In this document: positions 52,263 through 60,511 of the stretch, one piece after another
Layout of the letters: the number at the start of each line of letters is the position of its first letter
How positions within the stretch are numbered: the first letter of the stretch is position 1
NCBI RefSeq assembly: GCF_016862755.1
Contig: NZ_BONO01000010.1
Coordinates: 1 to 64,000, forward strand
DNA length: 64,000 bases
Source of the DNA: Cellulomonas pakistanensis
GTDB lineage: Bacteria > Actinomycetota > Actinomycetes > Actinomycetales > Cellulomonadaceae
Direction: 5' to 3'
The notes under the pieces: model-generated
Databases searched by the model: none
Told to the model about the DNA's origin: nothing
The model's input: only the letters and a program-made list of their open reading frames with translations
Made by a program: the position numbers and the translations under genes

Positions 52263-52278
52263 TGTTTTCGCTCACGAT
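52263..52278. promoter_or_regulatory. Shared motif upstream of the GH4 gene
   Basis: TGTTTTCGCTCACGAT here matches TGTTTCGCTCATGAT at 50748-50762 (start of the second Gfo/Idh/MocA gene) with one gap and one mismatch, and is in the same orientation relative to the genes. It lies about 55 bases before the GH4 start codon. Possible operator for the DeoR-type regulator of the island; untested. Confidence 0.35.
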
Positions 52279-52348
52279 CGCGCACTTACCGTGGAGGCCG
52301 AGGCCGGGCCGGTCGTCCCGACGGCCCGGCCTCCCGCGACGAGGGCGC

Positions 52349-52432
52349 CTACCCCGCCACGTTGCTGCCGTTCGTCCGGATCACCTCGGCGTACCAGTCG
52401 TCCGGCAGCAGCAGGCGGTCGCCGGGGCCAGT
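52349..52432 (-). pseudogene. C-terminal relic of a GH1 beta-glucosidase
   Basis: Minus-strand frame ending at a TAG (52349-52351) reads PDDWYAEVIRTNGSNVAG, which matches the WYxxVIxTNG end of GH1 glycosidases. Nothing upstream in frame continues the protein; it runs into an opposing PTS fragment. Confidence 0.55.
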
Positions 52433-52624
52433 GTGGCGGCGGTGACGGCGTGCGCGGTGCGGCCGCGGTTCGTGCTGCGGGACGCCGCGGTCGTGGACGA
52501 GCCGGGCGTCCGGGGCGTGCCCGGCGTGGTCATGGTGGCGACGCAGGCCGGGCAGTTCCAGGTGGTGCTCGGGGCGCGGGCGATCCCGGTGAGCCGCGTG
52601 GTGCGGGGCCTCGTCGGCGGCTAG
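52433..52624 (+). pseudogene. EIIB fragment of a beta-glucoside PTS permease
   Basis: 63 codons resembling the EIIB domain of BglF-type permeases: a cysteine in VTACAVRPRFVLRD (compare CATRLRF.LKD), VPGVVMVATQAGQFQVVLG (compare NPGIIMVVESGGQFQVVIG). The CxTRLR phosphorylation motif is corrupted and the EIIC and EIIA parts are absent. Together with the adjacent GH1 tail this is the wreck of a bgl-type operon. Confidence 0.6.
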
Positions 52625-53079
52625 GTCGCGTCCGCCCCGCGGAGCCTGAGGTGGAGCACCGGGTACGGACGCCCGGCCTCGTCGGTCTCGCTCCGGCCCA
52701 CGACCTCGAACCCGTGGCGGGCGTAGAAGCCCGCGGCCCCGACGTTCTGCTCGTTCACGTCGACGGCGGTGACGCCGTGCTCCTCGACCGCGTGCTCGAG
52801 GAGCGCCGAGCCGATCCCGCTCCCCCGTCGCGCCGCGTCCACGAACAGCATCTCCAGCGTCCCGTCGAGGACGCCCGAGAACCCCGCGGGTCGACCGTCG
52901 ACCTCCGCGACCGTGAGCAGCACCGCCGGGAGGTAGTCGGACGCCAGGGCGGCCTCGATCGCGTCCCGGTGCGCCGGGGCGAGGAAGTCGTGCGTCGCGT
53001 CGACGGCGCTGCGCCAGATCGCCACGAGCGCGGGGTACTCCGCGGGCCCGGTCGAGGGCCGGATCTGCACGGGGGGCAC
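52621..53079 (-). CDS. GNAT family acetyltransferase
   Basis: 152 residues, GTG start with AAGGAG upstream. Acetyl-CoA binding segment EMLFVDAARRGSGIGSALLEHA (R-x-x-G-x-G/A, about 76-97) and GFYARHGFEVVGRSETDEAG, the usual C-terminal GNAT pattern. YPVLHLRL closes the domain. It resembles the YjaB/PhnO-like group. Substrate unknown. It lies 35 bases after the lipoprotein gene of the ESX operon and might be co-transcribed. Confidence 0.88.
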   Translation of the reverse strand: MPPVQIRPSTGPAEYPALVAIWRSAVDATHDFLAPAHRDAIEAALASDYLPAVLLTVAEVDGRPAGFSGVLDGTLEMLFVDAARRGSGIGSALLEHAVEEHGVTAVDVNEQNVGAAGFYARHGFEVVGRSETDEAGRPYPVLHLRLRGADAT

Positions 53080-53114
53080 GGGAGCTCCTTCCGGGTGGGC
53101 GGGGCGGGCGCCCG

Positions 53115-53600
53115 TCAGCCCAGGTCGACGTCCTCGCGGGCCGCGTCGCGCGGCACGCCGTCGGCGACCTCGAGGTACGGGCCGCTGACGCTCACGCTCA
53201 TGTCCCGGCCGCTCGGGTCGGAGCCGGAGACGTCGAGGCCGTCCCGCTGGCCGGCGGCGCCGCCGATCGGGTTCACCTGGACGTCGGTGACGCCGGCGTC
53301 CTCGAGGGCGGCGACGAGGTCGTCGGTGTCCCCCTGCGCACCGACGGCGATCACGGTGACGCTGTAGCGCCGGCGGTCGACGATGCCGTCGCCGCCCGCA
53401 TCGAACTCGCCGTAGGAGTCCTGGACCTCCGCGCCGAGCGCGTCGAGGACGCCGGGCAGCACCTGCCGCGCGGCGTCGAGCACCTCGTCGCGGCTGGCGT
53501 CGAGGTCGTCCGCGGACGCCCCTCCCCCACCTCCGCAGCCGGACAGGGCGAGGGCGGACAGCGCGGCGACCGCCGCGGCCACCTGCACGCGACGGCTCAC
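53115..53600 (-). CDS. ESX-operon lipoprotein
   Basis: 161 residues from a GTG overlapping the previous stop (GTGA). Lipoprotein signal ALSALALSGC (Cys about 22), then a Gly/Ala/Asp linker and a small alpha-beta domain (RRYSVTVIAVGAQGDTDDLV, then VTDVQVNPIG). Co-transcribed with the hydrolase gene. No family recognised. Confidence 0.7.
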   Translation of the reverse strand: MSRRVQVAAAVAALSALALSGCGGGGGASADDLDASRDEVLDAARQVLPGVLDALGAEVQDSYGEFDAGGDGIVDRRRYSVTVIAVGAQGDTDDLVAALEDAGVTDVQVNPIGGAAGQRDGLDVSGSDPSGRDMSVSVSGPYLEVADGVPRDAAREDVDLG

Positions 53601-55369
53601 CACTCCGGCCTCCTGTCGTCGAGCGCCCGCGGGTCGCGGGTCGCCTCCGGGTCGACGGGGCCGTCGTACCAGGGGTCGTACGAGTGCTCGGCCGCGAGGA
53701 CCTCGTCGTAGTCGCCGACGACGATCTGCCCGATGTTGTACAGGGACTCGGTGTCCGGGTCGAAGTACTTGGTGTGGTCGCCGAAGTTGCGCATCACGTC
53801 CGCGCGGGTGGTCGACTCGGCCTGGAACCGGTTGGCGCCGAAGTCGTCCTCGACGATGTCGTTGCCGAGGCCGGCGCCGCCGAGCATCCAGCCGCCGACC
53901 CAGCCGTCGTCGGCGAGGGCGGCGACCAGGTCGCGGCTGTTGTTGCCCGCCCACACGTGGTCGGCGCCGACGCCGAGCTCGGAGGCGTGCTCGACGCCGC
54001 CGCCGGCACCCGGGCTGCCGACCAGCACGATGTCGTCGGCGGCGAGACCGTGGTCGGTCGCGCCGTGCGCGGTGGTGGTCGAGCCGTAGCTGTGCCCGAT
54101 GACCGTGAGGTGCGCGGGGCTGCCGTCGCGCGACGCGCGCAGGCCGTCGATGTACCGCGACAGCAGCTCGCCGCCCTCCTCCGCGCGCCCTTCGCCGGCG
54201 ACGGTGGCGGAGTCCCAGTCGCTGGGGGCGTCGTAGCCGATCCACATGATCGACGAGGCGGTCGAGTGCGGGTCCGAGAGCCGGGCGGACTCGTAGATGT
54301 TGTAGGCGGCGTCGGCGTTCCCGCCGGCCTCGGTGCCGCGGCTGGTCAGGCCGGGGACCATCACGGACACGTGGTCGGCGGTGTCGGGGTCGCCGAACGC
54401 GATGGCGACCTTCCCGTCGCCGCCGAACGCGGTGGCGTCGTACAGGTGCAGCAGGGGCACCAGCGGCTCGCCGGTGACCGGGTCGACCCTCTGCGCGCCC
54501 TCGTCCAGCGCTGCTTGCGCGGCGCGCGCGTTGTCGAGGGCCTGGTAGTCCTCGAACAGCCGCTCGCCGCGCTGCTCGCGGAGCTCCATCGCCTCGAGGT
54601 CGGTCTCGAGCAGCAGGCGGTTGGCCTGGTCCCGGGCGAGCGCCGGGATGCCGTCGGTGTTGCCGACGAGCTCGGGGCGGGCCGCGAAGACGGCGTACTG
54701 CTCCTCCTCGGTCAGCGAGTCCCACCACGCGGCGACCTGCTCCGGGGTGCCGCCCTGCGACGGCGACCCCGGCCGGCCGAGCGCGTCGTCGGCGAGGTCG
54801 ATCTGCCCGGACACCGCGGCGCGCGCCTGCGCGAGCGTCGAGTAGGAGGAGAACGCGTCGAGCATCGCGCGCTCGGCGGTCCCGAGGTCGCGCACCAGCG
54901 CGTCGACGTCGGCGACCACGCCGTCCCGCCGGGTGGCGAGCGCCGCCGCCCGCGCCTGCAGCTCCGCGATCGCGGCGTCGTCGACCTCCCCCGCGGACCG
55001 GATGTCGGCGTCCAGGTCCTCGCGGGCCTCGTGGTACGACGACCGGGCCTCGACGAGGTCGGTGCGCCTCCGGAGCAGGTCGGTGAGCGCGTCGGCGTGG
55101 TCGTCGGCCGCGCGCGAGACCTGGCGCAGGGCGACCCCCATCGCCTGGGCGTCGGCGCCGGCGGCCCGGACGTGCCGGCCGTAGGCGGTCGCGGCGTCGC
55201 CGGTCCAGCCGTCGAGGGTCGAGGAGTCCAACGCGAACGCGTCGAGGTCGTCCAGGTTGACCGCGCTGGCGAGCAGGTCCTGGGCGAACGCGGCCACGAC
55301 GGCGGGGTCGCCCTCCACGGCGGGGATCGCGTCGATCGCGGCCGGGATGTCGATGGTCACCGTGGTCAC
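53597..55369 (-). CDS. ESX-associated alpha/beta hydrolase (DUF1023)
   Basis: 590 residues. The N-terminal 200 residues form a WXG-like helical hairpin (LDGWTGDAATAYGRHV, about 50-65) and a coiled coil. The C-terminal half is an alpha/beta hydrolase of the DUF1023 type: nucleophile in VIGHSYGSTT (about 425-434), VSVMVPGLTSRGTEAG, and VGSPGAGGG. Likely an exported esterase/lipase-like ESX effector, although the substrate is unknown. Coupled by GTGA overlaps to both neighbours. Confidence 0.82.
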   Translation of the reverse strand: MTTVTIDIPAAIDAIPAVEGDPAVVAAFAQDLLASAVNLDDLDAFALDSSTLDGWTGDAATAYGRHVRAAGADAQAMGVALRQVSRAADDHADALTDLLRRRTDLVEARSSYHEAREDLDADIRSAGEVDDAAIAELQARAAALATRRDGVVADVDALVRDLGTAERAMLDAFSSYSTLAQARAAVSGQIDLADDALGRPGSPSQGGTPEQVAAWWDSLTEEEQYAVFAARPELVGNTDGIPALARDQANRLLLETDLEAMELREQRGERLFEDYQALDNARAAQAALDEGAQRVDPVTGEPLVPLLHLYDATAFGGDGKVAIAFGDPDTADHVSVMVPGLTSRGTEAGGNADAAYNIYESARLSDPHSTASSIMWIGYDAPSDWDSATVAGEGRAEEGGELLSRYIDGLRASRDGSPAHLTVIGHSYGSTTTAHGATDHGLAADDIVLVGSPGAGGGVEHASELGVGADHVWAGNNSRDLVAALADDGWVGGWMLGGAGLGNDIVEDDFGANRFQAESTTRADVMRNFGDHTKYFDPDTESLYNIGQIVVGDYDEVLAAEHSYDPWYDGPVDPEATRDPRALDDRRPEW

Positions 55370-55668
55370 GGGGTGCCCCCCAGCCAGCTCTGGAACGTGT
55401 CCTGGGCCGCGACGTCCGTGACGGCGTAGGCCTGCTGCGCGTCGCGGAGCCGGGTGCCGATCTCCTCGGAGCGGTCGGCGACGTCGCCGAGGACGGTCCC
55501 CCACGCCGAGGTCCACGACGCGGCCGCGCCGGCGACGGCCGGGGTGAAGCCGGAGGTGGTGGCGTCGGCGACCCGGTCGCGCGCGGTGCGCACCCGGGAG
55601 CCCTGGTCGGTCCAGTCGTCGGCGGACAGCCCGAGGGTGTACGGGTCGACCTGCAGGTCGTCGCTCAC
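55366..55668 (-). CDS. EspC-like small ESX target protein
   Basis: 100 residues from a GTG (GTGA overlap). LQVDPYTLGLSADDWTDQGS, then AWGTVLGDVADRSEEIG and a terminal ... QSWLGGTP. It is a helical hairpin with an alternating Trp/hydrophobic pattern, similar to EspC/WXG-type partner proteins. Expected to pair with the WXG-like N-terminus of the hydrolase. Confidence 0.65.
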   Translation of the reverse strand: MSDDLQVDPYTLGLSADDWTDQGSRVRTARDRVADATTSGFTPAVAGAAASWTSAWGTVLGDVADRSEEIGTRLRDAQQAYAVTDVAAQDTFQSWLGGTP

Positions 55669-56222
55669 CGGGCGTCCTCCGCCCCGGAGACCAGCGCCCG
55701 GGCGGTCGCCGTCGCGACGGGGAGGTCCCGGCCGCGCACGGTCACCAGGACGGCGTCGTCGAGCCACGCCACGCGCACGGAGCGGTCGTCGAGCGTGGCG
55801 AGCAGCAGCGGGGTGACGCCCGCGCGGTCGAGGCGGCCGTCCCAGCCGTCGGCGCGCAGGCTTGCGGACAAGGCGCGGCCGACCGCGATGCCGGCCTCGG
55901 GGCCGTCGATGGGCAGGCGCACCTCGGCGACCGGGACGACGTGGGACGCCGGGGCGCTGCGCCAGGTGGTGCGCGGGGCCGGGTGGGCGTCGGGGGCGGG
56001 GACGGGGGCGGCGGGCGCTGCCGCGGCGAGCAGGCCGGCGGCAACGGCCTCGACCCGGGAGCGCTCGGCGTCCAGCGCGGCGTCGGTGACGGGGACCGGC
56101 GCGTCGGCGGGGTCGGGCGCCGGCGCCTCGGGCGGCAGGACGACGACGTCGACGTCGGGATGACGCTCGTGGACGACGCGCAGCAGCGGGGCCTGCGCGA
56201 GGGGGTCCTGCGGGTCGGTCAC
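55665..56222 (-). CDS. ESX-operon hypothetical protein
   Basis: 185 residues, GTG start. An acidic N-terminus, a Pro/Ala-rich linker (about 70-90) and a C-terminal domain with VVPVAEVRLPIDGPEAGIAVG, then VTPLLLATLDDRSVRVAWLD and VLVTVRGRD. First gene of a four- or five-gene unit; the upstream 285 bases (56223-56507) hold no gene and must contain its promoter. No family recognised. Confidence 0.6.
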   Translation of the reverse strand: MTDPQDPLAQAPLLRVVHERHPDVDVVVLPPEAPAPDPADAPVPVTDAALDAERSRVEAVAAGLLAAAAPAAPVPAPDAHPAPRTTWRSAPASHVVPVAEVRLPIDGPEAGIAVGRALSASLRADGWDGRLDRAGVTPLLLATLDDRSVRVAWLDDAVLVTVRGRDLPVATATARALVSGAEDAR

Positions 56223-56507
56223 GGCGTCACTCTAGGGCGAGTCGGGTGTCGCGGCGCGTGGGTCGTCTCGTCGCCGACCCGGCCGGGTTCGTCGCTCGAT
56301 GATCTGCAGGTCAGCGGGACGGCGACCGTGCCGGGGACGTCTTCCGGGCGGAACGACGCGAGTTCGCCTCAGCCGTCCAGCGGCGAGGGGCGGCCCTCGT
56401 CCTCGGCCTGCAGTCGCTCCCAGAGGTGGCAGCCCGCACGCACCGACAGGGTTGAGTCGAGCGTGGTCTCCTGGGCCGAGAGGCTCCTGGTGGACGGGAC
56501 GCTGACA

Positions 56508-56900
56508 TCACTGACGCTCCGTCCTGTTCTGCGCGTCCGGGTCGTACTCCAGCGTCATCCCGTCCGTGACGAACAGGACGCCGCCGGGGCAGAGCGGTCC
56601 GTCGATCGTCCCGACGACCGCCCCGTCCGGCGTCGCGACGCTCAGACCGGACTCGTCCTCGCACTCGGCCAGCGACAGGTCGGTCGCGTCCCCCGCCGGC
56701 ACCTCCTGCTCCCGCGTCAGCTCCCCGCCCGCCATCTGCACGGTCACGAGGACGGTCGTGCCGGAGTCGTTCACGTAGGTGAGCCGGGGACGCGGGTGGT
56801 CGATCACGCATCCGGCCAGCAGCGCCACCGCGAGGGCGCACGCGCTCACCCCCGTGGCTCGGGCGCGCGGGCCGGCCCGCCGGTGCTTCCGTGCGGTCAC
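56508..56900 (-). CDS. Small lipoprotein
   Basis: 130 residues from a GTG overlapping the previous stop. Basic N-terminus RKHRRAGPRARATG, hydrophobic core and lipobox LLAGC (Cys about 31). The mature beta-rich domain contains two cysteines (AECEDES and GPLCPGG). Third gene of the exonuclease operon. No family recognised. Confidence 0.7.
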   Translation of the reverse strand: MTARKHRRAGPRARATGVSACALAVALLAGCVIDHPRPRLTYVNDSGTTVLVTVQMAGGELTREQEVPAGDATDLSLAECEDESGLSVATPDGAVVGTIDGPLCPGGVLFVTDGMTLEYDPDAQNRTERQ

Positions 56901-57697
56901 CGGTCCACCCGCTCCTCGCCGCGGGCCTGCGCCAGCGTGTACGACCGCTCGTCCGGCGCCGGCAGGTCGCTGCGCTCCAGGATCAGCCCAGCCGCGTCCG
57001 GAGCGTAGAAGTCGGCGTCGAACGGCCGCAGCCCGAGCATCCGGCAGGCCTCGACGAGGTGGTCGTGGTCGAACTTGTGCACCGCGCGCAGCGCCCGCTC
57101 GTCCCAGACCCTTCCGAGCGGGAAGGGGATGTCGAGGCGCTCGTCCGTGTAGCCGGAGCCGGCGTGGAAGAACCACCCGCGGTCGCCGACGCCCGCCTGC
57201 ACGTGGTGGAGCATCCAGTCGACCGTGCCGTGCCGCACCTGCCGCTCGGGCCAGGGCTCCCACAGCACCAGGCTCCGGTCGCCCCAGTCACCGCGCGTGC
57301 GCAGCAGGTTGATCGTGTGCGGCACGTCGGTGGCCGTCACCACCCGCAGCCCGCCCATCCCCATCTGCGCCGCCAGGTGCGAACGCCCGCCGCGCCAGTG
57401 GTTCGTGAACACCGCGGTCCAGTCCGGGTTCGCGGTCCGCACGAGCAGGTGCCGGTGGCCCTCGTCGTCCAGCGGGAGCAGGGCGGCGAGCAGCTGCTCG
57501 ATCCCGTCGCCCGCGACCTCCCGCACGCGCCTCGGGCTGCCGAAGCGCTCCAGCACCACGTGCCCGGTGCGCTTCTCGAACACGTCGATGCAGGTCTGCG
57601 GGTCGGCCCGGATGAAGGACATCGACCGCGTGACCGGCAGCCAGCGGCCCTCGAGGAGGAGGTCGGCGTGCGGATGGCGGCGTCGGCGGCGGATCAC
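56897..57697 (-). CDS. Hypothetical soluble protein
   Basis: 266 residues from the GTG at 57697, which overlaps the exonuclease stop (GTGA), the usual arrangement here; an ATG at 57622 would shorten it by 25 residues. Contains several Trp and His (HWRGGRSHLAAQMG, DWMLHHVQAG, FFHAGSGYTDERLD). Compact alpha-beta protein with no membrane segment. No family recognised; it may be functionally linked with the exonuclease. Confidence 0.65.
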   Translation of the reverse strand: MIRRRRRHPHADLLLEGRWLPVTRSMSFIRADPQTCIDVFEKRTGHVVLERFGSPRRVREVAGDGIEQLLAALLPLDDEGHRHLLVRTANPDWTAVFTNHWRGGRSHLAAQMGMGGLRVVTATDVPHTINLLRTRGDWGDRSLVLWEPWPERQVRHGTVDWMLHHVQAGVGDRGWFFHAGSGYTDERLDIPFPLGRVWDERALRAVHKFDHDHLVEACRMLGLRPFDADFYAPDAAGLILERSDLPAPDERSYTLAQARGEERVDR

Positions 57698-59349
57698 CGG
57701 CCCGGCGCAGCCTGCTGCGCGTCGTGGTACCGGGCGACGACGTCGGCGGCCAGCCGGCCGCGGTCGCTCACCGCGATCCCCTGGCTCCGCGCCCACTCGC
57801 GGATCACCGCCGGCGCGACGTCCGCGCGCGCCGCCACGACGCGCTCGACCGCGGGCGCGGGCGCCGCCGAGGTCGCCCGCCCGTGCTTCGTCGCGGTGAC
57901 CGTCCGCGCCGCCGCGGGCTGAACGTGGTCGAGCAGGACGCCGAACAGCCCCGGCCCGACGATGCGGGTACCGAGGCGCTGAGCGTCCGCGAGCTTGGTG
58001 CCGGCGAAGCTGCCGTCGGTGACGAGCATGGCGGTGCGACCGGACACCTTGGCCGAGACTCGGATGCCCGCAGCCTTCGCCCGGGCCTCGAGCGCCGTCC
58101 GGACGTCCTCGTCGCAGCCCGTGAACACGACCGACTGCCCGACGCGCAGGGGCTCGCCGTGTGCCCAGCCCTCGGGCAGCGGCGTCAGCCCCTCGCTCTG
58201 CCGGGCGTCGCGGCGACCCGCGGCGGCGTCGAGCGCGGCGAGCACCCGGCCCCGCTCCACGCCGAGCAGCTCGGCCACCTCGTACAGCTCGGCGCGCTCC
58301 GCCTGCGTCACCCGGGCGTCGGCGACCGCCTTGTCCGCGAGCGCGAGCAGGAACGCCTCGTGCGCGATCGCCACGGCGTCCTGCGGCAGCTCCCACAGCT
58401 GCGCGACGTCCGCCAGCGCGCCCACCTCGTCGTCGGTGAGGACCCCGTCCTCCAGGACCTCCGCCAGCAGCTCGACGTAGGACGCCGTGCCCTCCGGCGC
58501 CCCCTCGGGGACGACGTCCGCCACCGCGAGGTCGTCGAGCAGCTGCACGAGGCGGCGGTGCTCGCGAGGCTGCTCGCGGATCCGGCGGGCCTCGGGGACG
58601 ACGCCGACCGGTGCGACGGGCAGGACCGTGCCGGACGAGCGTTCCGGCCACGCCACGCCCGCCGCCTCCGCGACCAGCGCGTCGTAGAGCCCGGTGCCTC
58701 CGCGTCGCGCACCCAGGTACGCCGCCAGGAGGCCGGCGGCCGCGCGGGCGTCGCCGAGCGCCGAGTGCGCACCCTGGTGCCGCACGCCCGCGGCCGCGCA
58801 GCAGTCCGGGAGTCGGCGACGCGCCAGCGAGGGGAGGTGCCGACGGCTCTCCTCGAGCGTGCAGAGCGCGGGCGCCCAGGGCATCGCCCACCCGGCGCGG
58901 GCGAACTCGGCGCGCAGGAACGCGAGGTCGAACCGGGCGTTGTGCGCGACCAGCACCAGGCCGGAGAGCCGGCTCGCCACCGCCGCGACCTCGGCCGCGA
59001 ACAGCGGCGCGTCCGCCACGTCGGCCGCGGTGATGCCGTGGATGTGCGTCGCGCCGACGGGCCCCTGGGGGTTGAACCGGGACGACCACTCGTCGATGGG
59101 ACGCCCGGACGCGTCGCAGCGGATGACGCTCAGCTCGAGGACGCGGTCGCGGGCGGCGGCGAGGCCGGTGGTCTCGACGTCCAGGACGGCGAACACCGCC
59201 CGGGGCGCGGGGGCGACGGGCGCGGGGGCGGCCGGCGCCGGTGCCGGTGCCGGTGCCGGCGGCACGGGCGGCCGGGTCCGGTCGAGCAGCTGCGCCGCCG
59301 TGGGGGCGCTCGTCCGCTTCCGTGGCCGCAGCCAGTCCCACATGCCCAT
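57694..59349 (-). CDS. DEDDh exonuclease with BRCT and Lsr2-type DNA-binding domains
   Basis: 551 residues. A Pro/Ala linker after a short basic N-terminus leads to a DnaQ-type exonuclease (about 50-215): AVLDVETTG, HNARFDLAFL and HSALGDARA supply the DEDDh residues. A helical middle (TerB-like, about 270-370) follows, then a BRCT-like domain (GQSVVFTGCDEDVRTALEAR, about 398-470). The last 45 residues match the Lsr2 C-terminal DNA-binding module (IREWARSQGIAVSDRGRLAA). It is a 3'-5' exonuclease targeted to DNA ends or AT-rich sites, probably in repair. Confidence 0.82.
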   Translation of the reverse strand: MGMWDWLRPRKRTSAPTAAQLLDRTRPPVPPAPAPAPAPAAPAPVAPAPRAVFAVLDVETTGLAAARDRVLELSVIRCDASGRPIDEWSSRFNPQGPVGATHIHGITAADVADAPLFAAEVAAVASRLSGLVLVAHNARFDLAFLRAEFARAGWAMPWAPALCTLEESRRHLPSLARRRLPDCCAAAGVRHQGAHSALGDARAAAGLLAAYLGARRGGTGLYDALVAEAAGVAWPERSSGTVLPVAPVGVVPEARRIREQPREHRRLVQLLDDLAVADVVPEGAPEGTASYVELLAEVLEDGVLTDDEVGALADVAQLWELPQDAVAIAHEAFLLALADKAVADARVTQAERAELYEVAELLGVERGRVLAALDAAAGRRDARQSEGLTPLPEGWAHGEPLRVGQSVVFTGCDEDVRTALEARAKAAGIRVSAKVSGRTAMLVTDGSFAGTKLADAQRLGTRIVGPGLFGVLLDHVQPAAARTVTATKHGRATSAAPAPAVERVVAARADVAPAVIREWARSQGIAVSDRGRLAADVVARYHDAQQAAPGR

Positions 59350-59628
59350 GCGTCGTCCTCGATCCGGGTCGGTCGTCGCCGGAGGCTATCGGGACGGTGG
59401 TGGGCGGGGACAAGGGCTTCCGTCCCGGGTCGCCCGTTCGGACGCGCCCGCCCTCGGCGTCCGGCCCGGGCGACACCTTCCGGGAGCGCGTCGGCGTCCC
59501 GGCGCCGGTCGGGCCGGCTTACCCGGCGCGCTGACGGCCCCGAAGGACGTCGGCGAACTCGTGGCCCGACGGGTGATGAGAGCCGTTCCCCCTCCGCACC
59601 CGGCCGGGCGCCCCCTAGGCTCGGTGCC

Positions 59629-59866
59629 ATGACCGGTACCCCGGTACGCCCTGCGCGGATCGCTTCCCTCGGTGCGGTCGCCGTCCCCCCAGGAGCACTG
59701 GCGGCGTGCGACCTCGCCGCAGGCGAAACCGGTGCTCGGGTCGGGCGAGAGCAGGGCGAGCACGCCCGCGCCGCACGACGTCGGGTTCCACCGTTCATCC
59801 AAGGGCGGCGGGTCGGCACCCGACGGTCGGATCTCCCCCGAGATCGTCGATGGAGGCGTCCCGTGA
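59629..59866 (+). pseudogene. Remnant of a toxin-like or lipoprotein gene before a SUKH-like gene
   Basis: An ATG at 59629 follows TAGGCT by 7 bases, so a promoter survives. The frame it opens is basic and soon not protein-like; an overlapping +1 frame (59672-59866) reads with natural composition and ends PEIVDGGVP with a TGA that overlaps the GTG of the next gene (GTGA). A frameshifted gene is the simplest reading. The rest of the 59350-59862 spacer shows nothing else. Confidence 0.4.
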
Positions 59867-60423
59867 GACCGCCCGACGGCTCCCCGTGGTGGGAGGCGCT
59901 CATCGGCGAGATGGTCAAGGCGTCGACGAGGCTGACGCAGGTGGCCCCCGATGCGTTCCCCCTGTCCGTGCCGCGCCTCGGTGCCGACGACGAGAGCATC
60001 GCCGCCGCAGTGGAGCGGCTCGGGCACCCCCTCGATGGCCAGCACGAGGCGCTGCTCCGGCTGGCGAACGGGTGGGAGCTGGCGTTCCTCAGCGGCTCCG
60101 TGCTCGGCACCCCCGAGCTCGGTCAGGGTGCGCTGTGGGAGGACGCGAACGCGTCGCTCGACATGTTCTACGCGGAAGGAGATACGGCCGGGTGGCCGCC
60201 GCGCGCCGGGCTCGTGCCGATCCACGCCTCGCCGTACGACTCCGACGTCGTGGCGGTGTGGCTGGGCGGCCCCGTCACCGAGGGCGGGCACCCGGTCCTG
60301 TACTTCGCCGGCGAGGTCATCGACCGGTGGCCCAACGTCTACGAGTGGTGGCTCCGGATGCTCGTCCTGCAGGAGCGCTCGCTCGCGCACGTCCTCGAGC
60401 TGACCGGCCAGGGGCTCGGCTGA
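59863..60423 (+). CDS. SUKH/SMI1-KNR4-like immunity protein candidate
   Basis: 186 residues from a GTG with TGGAGG upstream. WWEALIGEMVKASTRLTQVA, FPLSVPRLGADDESIAAAVE, LGHPLDGQHEALLRLANGW is the typical beginning of SMI1/KNR4 (SUKH) proteins, many of which neutralise polymorphic toxins. The segment VYEWWLRMLVLQERSLAHVLE ends it. Its first 60 residues are clearly homologous to the partial gene at 63834. Its presumed toxin is a remnant directly upstream. Confidence 0.75.
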   Translation: MRPPDGSPWWEALIGEMVKASTRLTQVAPDAFPLSVPRLGADDESIAAAVERLGHPLDGQHEALLRLANGWELAFLSGSVLGTPELGQGALWEDANASLDMFYAEGDTAGWPPRAGLVPIHASPYDSDVVAVWLGGPVTEGGHPVLYFAGEVIDRWPNVYEWWLRMLVLQERSLAHVLELTGQGLG

Positions 60424-60511
60424 AACCGCGCCCGAGCCGGCATCGCTCCGATGGTCGACGCCCGCGTCGAGGCGCGGCCGACCAGCAGGTCGCTCACCTA
60501 CCCTCGGTGGA

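Noticed and set aside
52433..52624. Functional stand-alone PTS EIIB protein
   Set aside because: The phosphorylation-site motif is altered, the domain start is missing, and it matches the internal EIIB part of a BglF-type permease beside a GH1 fragment.
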